Below are positions 56,915 to 64,000 of a stretch of 64,000 nucleotides of DNA, piece after piece. This stretch comes from Microplitis mediator (Eukaryota; Arthropoda; Insecta; Hymenoptera; Braconidae). Location: the NCBI RefSeq assembly GCF_029852145.1, contig NC_079971.1, positions 23,373,563 through 23,437,562 of the forward strand. The letters run 5' to 3'. The position numbers were made by a program, and so were the translations under genes. Under the pieces are notes generated by a model. It did not search any database, was not told where the DNA came from, and saw only the letters and a list, made by a program, of their open reading frames with translations. The first letter of the stretch is position 1, and the number at the start of each line of letters is the position of its first letter.

Positions 56915-57504
56915 AACTTCCCGCTGTTTTCGAGCTCCTTAAGCTCGTAAACATTGTTGTGAATACATTTTCGAGCTCGAAAATACGTTTGCATTCCATT
57001 GTTTTCGAATAAACCGTTTTTTACCAATTCTTTCCCCACATCCCGCGAACGAATCAACCGATTGAGACGGTTGAGGTGGCAATCAAAAGCTTTTATCGAG
57101 TTCTAGAGCTGATTAGATTTTGGAATTGATCGATCCAACAGTTTTCACAATATCCAAAAAAAAAACGAAAAAAAAACATTTTTTTTTTTTTCGTATTTCT
57201 TAAATATCTCAGAGCTTATTTGACTAAATGGTCTAAATTTTTTTTGAAAATCTAAGTTCAGAAGATACCTTTTGAATGCCGCAAGAACCATCTAAATCGG
57301 TTCATTCATCAAAAAGATATGAGAGGTTTACATCCACACACACACATACATACATACATACAGACATCGCTCTGAAAATGTCAGAATAGCATCCTAGCAC
57401 CTTCAAATGTCGACACATGATGAAAACCCGGTTTTTGAAAATCGGGGTGAAACCAATAACTTCCCGAATTTTTTGAAAATCGTCGATTTTCTCAGCGGGA
57501 AGTT
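56915..57504. mobile_element. 590 bp element with AACTTCCCGCT termini
   Basis: Begins AACTTCCCGCTGTTTTCGAG and ends AGCGGGAAGTT, an 11-base perfect inverted terminal repeat; CAGCGGG and CCGCTG extend it slightly. The interior has ACACACACATACATACATAC (57335-57362) and GAATAGCATCCTAGCACC. Flanks are TAA on both sides, a possible TA or TAA target duplication. A truncated copy lies at 1968-2038. No transposase is evident. Confidence 0.7.
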
Positions 57505-58122
57505 AAAAATTTTAATACTTTTGAATCATCCTTCTTCTGGACATTCAACATTTCAAATCGTTTTGAATCATTTCTTTCCATCAGGGATAGGCAATTTTTT
57601 ATTTTATAGATCAAAATTTAACGTTATTTGAAAAATTAAAAAATTATCGATTTTTATTAAAACAATTTTACAACTTTAAAGTTGCGATGAAATAATCGAT
57701 TGTCATATAAAGTAAGTATTAATATATATATATTTTTTTTATAGCAGACATGAATTTTGAATTTGTGATTTCGGACCCATATTTGTCTTTTTTTTAATTT
57801 TGAACAAAAAATTATAAAATCGATTTTACACAATCGATTGTTAAGCTATCGATTCTGCAACTATAAAGTTGGGAGAGACAAAAATCGTTTTTTTTTTTTA
57901 AATCGATTATTTCAATACTCGATTGTTCAGATACGATTAATCGCCATAATCGATTATCTTCAGTCGATTCTATTCGATTGTGAACAATCGAAAAGTTGCT
58001 TCAATTTCGGCAACACTAATTCGGACACCCCTAGAAATTGTTCATTCTGACCCGTTTCACTCTCAATTTAGGGTCAAATTTATTAGATACTTATCTTCGT
58101 ACAAGTACTAAATACAATTCCC

Positions 58123-58348
58123 TACACGCATAGGATTTTTGAGTAAAAATTACCCTTAAAATTTAGTCCTGTAAGGGCATCTAGCCGGTAAGTAAATTTT
58201 TACCATGTGATTAGTAGACATTGCATTTCATTTACATGCTTTCAAGTAGTATATTCTACAATGTGTATGAGGAAAATTTACATATTTTCCACATGTCCTC
58301 ACAATTATATTTTTCGGTTAATTTTTACTAAAAACTTCTCTGCGTGTA
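58123..58348. mobile_element. 226 bp element with TACACGCA termini
   Basis: TACACGCATAGGATTTTTGA then GTAAAAATTA on the left; the complement of the right end is TACACGCAGAGAAGTTTTTA then GTAAAAATTA. A related end is present at 32443-32459 and partial ones near 60057 and 62758. Non-coding MITE-like. Confidence 0.75.
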
Positions 58349-58619
58349 CTCAGCGAAATTTAATGATCAATAATCGGGACTGTAAATTTTAATCGGGATC
58401 GTGGTCTAGGATTCTAATGGTCAACTTTTGATACAAAATGTCATTTTTTCCATTAATTTGAAAATTTTCTACTGAGAATCAAAATCAGGACTTGCTATTC
58501 AAGGTCACTGAATTCGAAGCCAGATTTGATTTAAAAAAAAAAATTAATGAGACTTAGAATAATTCGGTAGAGGATTAAATATCCACCTGATAGTATTTTA
58601 CGTTTTGAAAAATTTGTTC

Positions 58620-58635
58620 GGCCCTGAAAAGGGCC
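58620..58635 (-). terminator. Histone 3' stem-loop of H1
   Basis: On minus: GGCCCTTTTCAGGGCC, about 36 bases downstream of the H1 stop; identical to the H3 and H4 elements. Confidence 0.95.
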
Positions 58636-58670
58636 TTTTGCTTTGTTACTTAATCGAATATATGAGACAT

Positions 58671-59330
58671 TTATTTTCTGACTGTTGGTGCTTTTCTTGC
58701 AGGAGCCTTTGCTGCTTTTGGAGCTGCAACCTTCTTAGGTTTAGGTGACTTGGGTTTAGCTGTTGGACCCTTGACAGCTTTCTTGGCTTTCGGTGCAGCA
58801 GCTTTGGGTTTAGCTGGAGCCTTGGCAGGTTTTTTCGCTGCAGTTGGTTTCTTAGCGACTGCTTTCTTAGGAGCAGTAGCTTTCTTCACTGAAGTTTTAG
58901 CTTCAGTTGCTTTTTTGGTTGCTGGTTTCTTGGCAGCAGGTTTCTTAGCAGCTGCTTTCTTCTCGCCAGCGACCTTGGGTTTTGATGCCGATTTGGTAAC
59001 TGGGAGCTTGAATGATCCAGAAGCGCCTTTTCCTTTGGTTTGAACCAGGGTTCCCTTGGTGACGGCTGCCTTGAGGAACTTCTTGATGAACTGCGCCTGT
59101 TTTTCAGCGTCGACCTTGTAGGTTGCAGCGATGTATTTCTTGATGGCCTGAAGAGATGATCCCCCACGTTCACCAAGAGATTTGATGGCAGCTGTGACCA
59201 TGTCAGCGGTGCTTGGATGAGTTGGTTTGGCAGATGGTTTCTTGGCCTTGACTGCCTTCTTCGGGGAGTCAGACTTGGCGACGATTTTCTCCTCGACAGC
59301 CGGAGCTGGTGATACTGCGGTTTCAGTCAT
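58671..59330 (-). CDS. His1: Linker histone H1
   Basis: 219 residues, intronless. A short acidic/Ala-Pro N-terminal tail is followed by the winged-helix globular domain at about residues 37-112 (HPSTADMVTAAIKSLGERGG, SSLQAIKKYIAATYKVDAEK, then KGASGSFKLP). The Lys/Ala/Pro-rich C-terminal tail is made of AAKKPAAKKPATKK-type repeats. It binds linker DNA and compacts chromatin. The upstream region 59331-59560 has GCGCCACTGCCGCGGAGCGC and is GC-rich, likely the promoter. The long plus-strand ORF opposite (58750-59043) is an antisense artefact of the repetitive tail. Confidence 0.98.
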   Translation of the reverse strand: MTETAVSPAPAVEEKIVAKSDSPKKAVKAKKPSAKPTHPSTADMVTAAIKSLGERGGSSLQAIKKYIAATYKVDAEKQAQFIKKFLKAAVTKGTLVQTKGKGASGSFKLPVTKSASKPKVAGEKKAAAKKPAAKKPATKKATEAKTSVKKATAPKKAVAKKPTAAKKPAKAPAKPKAAAPKAKKAVKGPTAKPKSPKPKKVAAPKAAKAPARKAPTVRK

Positions 59331-60049
59331 CGTTGCTAATTAATTCGCGGTTTAATTGAGTTTTAAGTATACGTTCGCTCAGTTTCAAAAACTGTCACTT
59401 TGTAATAATGGCGCCACTGCCGCGGAGCGCTCGGTACAGACTTTTGCGCGGACCATGGAGAGAGACTGCCTCCTTGTCAGACAGAACCAAGTCGCCTAAT
59501 TTCGTCGAACGGTGTTCAGTACTCGTGTTTATTTAAATTTTTTTAAATATTCCGCTGAATTTTAATTCACGAAAATTATTTTTTTATACAACGGAAAGCT
59601 CAGCGCTGATTTCTGATCATAAAAAACTTGTAGGGATCGAATTATTACCTCGATAATTCGATATTTCTTAGGGGTCTATTGGGACTAAAACTATACATGC
59701 GACATTATAATCGCTAATTGTTAATTAAAATTATTAAGAACTGGGGCGAATTAATTTTTTTTGTGAAACTCAATGACTGAGTTAATTTTCGGATCCATTG
59801 AATTTTGGAAAATTTCAGAGGAAATATTTTTTTTTCATGATTGGACTCGACACTCCCGAGCATACTTTGAGTATCTACGCGTTACTTTTTTTTACTTCAT
59901 GATTTTTAACTTCAAACGCGAAATTCAACTTTTTTAGGAAGTTTATCTTCAATTGAAGTGCCGAGACAAAAGTATTGGAGAAGAAAAATTTATAAATACA
60001 GGAAAACTTCAGGTTGATTGCGAAAAGTTTCTTTTTATGAATTACGCTC

Positions 60050-60910
60050 TTCTATACAGAAAAAACGGATTTCTTGGGGCAAAATAGTATTACTCCCCCC
60101 AAAAAAATTTTTATTTGCTCAAGAAATTTTCTGTATTATGAATTGAAGTGAAAAATTTTCATAAGACTATAAAAATTTTGCATTATTAATTTAAAACAAA
60201 AAATCTTTTCAAGACTGGAAAAAATTTTTTGAAGCGAAAAATTCATTCGAAAATTTTTGTTTTCAATGCATAATAAAAAAAATTTATTGAGACGTGTAAA
60301 AATTTTTTGGCGCAAGGAAAAATTTGTATTATGAATTGAAAACAAAAATTTTTTGACTTCAATTCATAGTAAAAAATTTTCCTTGTGCCGAGAAATTTTT
60401 ACTGACCCCAAGAAAAGTTTAACCCGTCTCACTAAATTTTTATTTGCTTTAAGATATTTTCTGTATTATGAATTGGAGTCAAAAATTTTCACAAGACTAA
60501 AATATTTTGCATTATTAATTTAAAACAAAAATTTTCCTAAGACTGGAAAAAAATTTTCGAAGCAAAAAATTCATTTTCGACCCAAGAAATTCTTCCTTGC
60601 TTCAAAAGTTTTTGTTTTCAATTCATAAAAAAAATTTATTGAGACGGGTAAAAATTTTTTGGCGCAAGGACAATTTTGTCCTCTGAATTGAAGTCAAAAA
60701 ATTTTCGTTTTCAATTCATAGTAAAAAATTTTCCTTGTGCCGAGAAATTTTCACTCACCCCAAGAAAATTTTATCCCGCCTCAATAAATTTTTTGCGTTA
60801 TGAATAAAAAACAAAAATTTTTAGAATCGAAAACGACTTTTGTTTTAAATTCACAATGCAAAATTTTTCTTGAGCCAAGAAATTTTTTTTTTTCTCTGTA
60901 ACCCTGAGAT
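60050..60910. repeat. Array of inverted and direct AAATTTTT-rich repeats
   Basis: A unit containing AAGAAATTTTCTGTATTATG, AATTGAAGTSAAAAATTTTC, AAGACTGGAAAAAATTTT and GAGACGGGTAAAAATTTTTT occurs at least twice directly (60115-60400, 60440-60720). Parts are mirrored (TTTCCTTGTGCCGAGAAATT against TTTTTTGGCGCAAGGAAAAA). Related sequence reappears at 62755-62900. 59561-60049 holds nothing I can name. Confidence 0.75.
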
Positions 60911-61344
60911 TTTTTTTTTTTTTTTAGAACTTTAGTAAATTTACTTTTAATTTTCATAAAAAATATTGATCACAAAAAAAATCAATTTTTATAATTTAAA
61001 ATGTTTTTTACAAACGTTCATTTTGCCTCCATAATTTTTTCCTACAAACAAAAAAAACAATTGGACAGCTTTTACAAATAATTTATTTTATCACATAAAA
61101 TTACCGTTATTACAAAATTATAGTCTATTCAAATTTAAAAAAAAAGTTTTTCCCGCCAAATGAAGATGGCGCGAAAATACAAAATTAAAAATCCCTAGAA
61201 ACATTTCCAGGGTTTAAATATTTATAGAGCACACCCTGTAATAAAATAAATGTGCGCGGGCGCACAATTACATTCTGGTGTGACGGTAACGACTCTAGTA
61301 AAAAATCATTTTTATTCCGGTCGCTTTTCTTCACTTGACCGGCC

Positions 61345-61453
61345 ATGATGTTGAATGCCGTAACGAAAGCTGCCGCTGGAGCCTTAAGGGCCGTCAAACC
61401 CGCACTTTTACAACCCGAAGTCGCTAAAGTTTCTGGAGTTTTATCCGTAAACA
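61345..61453 (+). CDS. First exon of a gene with mitochondrial-type leader
   Basis: ATG (in GGCCATGATG) opens 36 codons plus one base: MMLNAVTKAAAGALRAVKPA, then LLQPEVAKVSGVLSVN, ending at a strong donor (AACA/GTGAGTA). It lacks acids until Glu25 and is rich in Ala, Lys, Arg and Leu, as in an amphipathic matrix-targeting presequence. The upstream GGTCGCTTTTCTTCACTTGA resembles a pyrimidine-rich start site of a highly expressed gene, with AGATGGCGCG near 61165. I find no second exon before the window ends. The leader resembles those of ATP synthase beta subunits, but that is a weak impression. Confidence 0.5.
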
Positions 61454-62903
61454 GTGAGTACAAAATAATTTACAATTTACCCCTTGGACTTCTATCAAAA
61501 ATCCCGAGAACTGAAACATTTTCCTCACCCACTTTCTTTCCGTCCATTTTCGCTGCCTCATTTAATTAAAATTTTGACATTTATCATTTATTTGAATTTC
61601 TCTTGCATCAAATATTCAAATCATGACTTAGATTTATGGTTTTAAATGATTAGTGTCTCATGTATGTCATTTAAAACTCGTGAATCGATTATATAAGGGC
61701 TCCTGTCGGTCATCTTCCAACCACGACACGATTCCATTACACATCAGTTCCAACATGGCCGTTCCTCAATCCCAAACTATCCACAATTTAAATTAAAAAT
61801 TACTCATTTCCTATCGATACTTACTTAGTAATTACCCTGCATTAAATTATTACCCATAAATTTATATAAATCTTATATTTATTAACACTTACTATTATTT
61901 TTATATTTTATTTTATATTTATTGATTTTTATAGTTATGTAACCATTACCTAATATTTATATTTTTAAAATTTTAAATGACAATTAATTAGATTATTTCA
62001 TTTATTTAGGACGTGAGCTGATATATTTACATATTTTTTAAAAATGTAGTGAAGGAAAATCAGTGGACAGAAATCCGGATTAAATTTTACCGAGCATGAG
62101 AGTGAATGGAGCAGACGAGACAATTTATAAATTTTATATAAATTAATTAATTAATTTAAATAATGAATTCAAAAAAAGCGCGCACTGATTTTTCAAAAAT
62201 TTAAATGCGGAGTTTTTAATTTTTTCTTATTTTCTACTTAAATTTTTATTTGTTCAAAAATTAAAAAATTCGTCGATTGTCAGCGAAATTTACGCTCATT
62301 CTCTGGTTAATAATTTTTTGAATTTTTTAATTCATGTTCTTTTGCGAGAGGAAATTAAATTTCCACGGGTATTTGAATTTTTTTAAATTAATTGTTTTTT
62401 TTTTTTTGAGGCAGAAAAATTTATTGGTAGGAATAAAAAAAAATTGTTGGTTAGGACGTGAGCTGATATATTTACATATTTTTATAAAATGCAATTGTGA
62501 ATAAAAAAAATCAGGGATAGAAATTCTGGGTGAAATTTTCTCTAGTCAATTTTTATTTTATCAAATAATTGATTATTTGGCTGGAGAAAATTAAATTTCC
62601 TGATGATATTAAAATTTTTTAAATTGATTATTTTTTTTGGCAGAAAAATTGATTGGTATTAAAAAAAAAAAAACTGCCGGTTTATTGGGACAATAATTTG
62701 GATAATTAAAATTATTTAGTCAAGAAAAATTCGGTAGTGAAATTTTTCTCATCAGTACACAGAAAAAAAAGATTTCTTGGCTCAAGATAAATTTTGGACT
62801 ATGAATTCAAGACAAAATTTTTTTCAGGGCTACAATTTCTGGGGACGTGAAAATTTTCTTGAGACGATTAAAAATATTTTGGGTGAAATTTTTTTTTGTG
62901 TCA
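61454..62903 (+). other. AT-rich region after the leader exon (probable intron)
   Basis: No coding exon recognised. A direct repeat of TAGGACGTGAGCTGATATAT followed by TTACATATTTTT occurs at 62007 and 62453. Similar AAATTTGGGTGAAATTTT words suggest a ~450-base duplication. A TATA-like motif and a 13-codon ORF at 61690-61796 are described as a finding. Confidence 0.4.
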
Positions 62904-63160
62904 GGGAACTAGTCGGCCGCCCAATTTCAAAACACAATAAGGAAAAAATTTTTCCAATTCGATTTTTTAGTATTTTTAGTTCCAACGGAGTCTTGTGAAA
63001 ATGATTCGATTCAAATTTCAAAAATTTTATTTTTGTCAGTTACTGTGTTTTGAAATTGGGCAGCCGTAGTATACAATCACTCCAGAAGTTGTATATCTAT
63101 TTTTACTGAATATCGATATACAAATTCATGGAGTGATCGAGTACTAGTTCCCTGATCGGC
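62904..63160. repeat. Imperfect inverted repeat around GGAACTAGTCGGC
   Basis: CAGGGAACTAGTCGGCCGCC then CAATTTCAAAACACA on the left; TGTGTTTTGAAATTGGGCAG at 63043 and CTAGTTCCCTGATCGGC at 63145 on the right. Between the two right parts, ACAATCACTCCAGAAGTTGT and TCATGGAGTGAT form a smaller hairpin. It is likely a decayed, composite mobile element. Confidence 0.55.
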
Positions 63161-63262
63161 TACTAGGTCTTTTACCTTACGGTGATAATTTAAAGGGTGA
63201 AACTAAATTACTTATAACTTAAGAGCTCGATAATAATTATTGTCAATTACCTGTTTTGAAAA

Positions 63263-63965
63263 TCAAAAAGCATCTTTGGCTAAGAAAGCGAGATGTAACA
63301 TATTTTCAACAGTTTTACCAAAGTCACCGGGACCTAATGCAAGCTTGAAATAATTTATCGGTTTATGGCCATTTTCTTTATAAACAGATTTTATTAATTT
63401 ACGTAAATTATCAAGCTCTGCTTTGTTCTCATTATCACCATCAGCTTCGACTTCGATAACTTCATCCGGTCGTATTTTAGTGACATTGGGATCATTTAAT
63501 CTCGTGCGATTTAATTTACCACTCATATTATTAATATAATTATCGCGCTGCTGGCTGCTTAATAATTTTTCAGTTTTTACTGGAGCTTTGGCTCCTTTTG
63601 CTTCTTCATTATTTCCGCTGTCATTCAAACTGTTGTTCGCGCTGTTGTTGCTTTTGTTGAGTTTAGTTTTTTTCTTACCAACGCGTTTTATTTTATTAAG
63701 CAGACACGTGTAAATCGCTGTTGTTTTAAACGGGGGAATATCTTTCTCCAGCATCGCCCAGTTCAATTCATTGACTGTCGTGTCCGGTAAATGTTGCACG
63801 TACTCCATCTGATAATTCAATTCAAATAATTTACTCAGTTAAATTAATAATTAAAAAAAAAAACATTATACCGTAACTTGAAAACCAAACAGTCCTTTTA
63901 AATAAATAAAATAAATAACATATTAAATTACCAATTTGCGCGCGAAATCCAGGCTACTAAATTTG
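63263..63965 (-). CDS. Nse4: Nse4 (SMC5/6 complex kleisin), 5' end beyond window
   Basis: Nse4 bridges the SMC5 and SMC6 heads in the SMC5/6 DNA-repair complex. Exon 63263-63808 (181 residues plus stop) joins in phase to a short upstream exon at about 63932-63965, giving KFSSLDFARKL-MEYVQHLPD. The C-terminal winged-helix signature is clear: HKPINYFKLALGPGDFGKTV, ENMLHLAFLAKDAF. A Ser/Asn-rich linker (NKSNNSANNSLNDSGNN) precedes it. The stop follows directly after AKDAF, where other Nse4 proteins continue for tens of residues. A donor-like ACAG/GTAATT lies 15 bases past the stop. So the C-terminus is shortened, or the last exon is spliced in a way I did not see. The earlier exons lie beyond 64000. 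Confidence 0.8.
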
Positions 63966-64000
63966 CTAATAAATAATTAATAATTACAGGACGTGACTAT

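Noticed and set aside
58750..59043. 97-residue hydrophobic ORF antisense to H1
   Set aside because: It is the mirror of the Lys/Ala repeats of H1: complement codons give Phe/Leu/Ala. No independent start or promoter signals.

Overview
This is nuclear DNA from an AT-rich insect. Genes are split by short GT-AG introns, there are replication-type histone genes with 3' stem-loops, and introns and spacers are full of short inverted-repeat elements. The conserved proteins read best as insect orthologs. The base composition, the tandem carboxylesterases and the repeat style suggest a hymenopteran, possibly a parasitoid wasp; the species assignment is inference. No operons, CRISPR arrays or phage signatures occur. 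I rebuilt gene models by hand from splice sites and phase; every multi-exon model below closes in frame.

Layout: 1-10758 (-) holds the N-terminal coiled-coil half of liprin-alpha in 11 coding exons (760 codons), running off the left edge. 12746-14003 (+) holds two small membrane-protein genes; the second has a broken copy of its first exon upstream. 14358-16544 (+) is intronless EXT2, a heparan sulfate polymerase subunit. 17699-25182 (+) is MROH1, a HEAT-repeat protein with a tiny first exon and a 2.5 kb repeat-filled intron. 25289-27999 (-) is CCDC28, convergent with MROH1 and divergent from UBAC1 (28392-29999, +). 30155-33279 is a nest of inverted-repeat elements, two with TTAA at their ends. 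33443-41500 (+) carries three tandem secreted carboxylesterases; copies 1 and 3 are near-identical and copy 2 is diverged. 41639-47031 (-) is ASCC2, a ribosome-quality-control and repair cofactor. 47032-54650 is a gene desert with a hairpin-bearing tandem array and SINE-like repeats. 54653-59330 holds histone genes H3 (-), H4 (+) and H1 (-), with no H2A or H2B visible. 61345 (+) begins a gene with a mitochondrial-type leader whose remainder is not visible. 63263-63965 (-) is the 3' part of an Nse4 (SMC5/6 complex) gene.

Most genes are unrelated housekeeping neighbours. The functional groupings are the esterase cluster and the histone cluster. I found no convincing new multi-gene system. The observations most worth testing are the 48.8-50.3 kb array, whose hairpins keep pairing while their stem sequence changes; the nested TTAA-flanked elements; the ASCC2 fragment carried with an esterase duplication; the apparent new first exon in esterase 1; and the exon-1 duplication with a lost splice donor.
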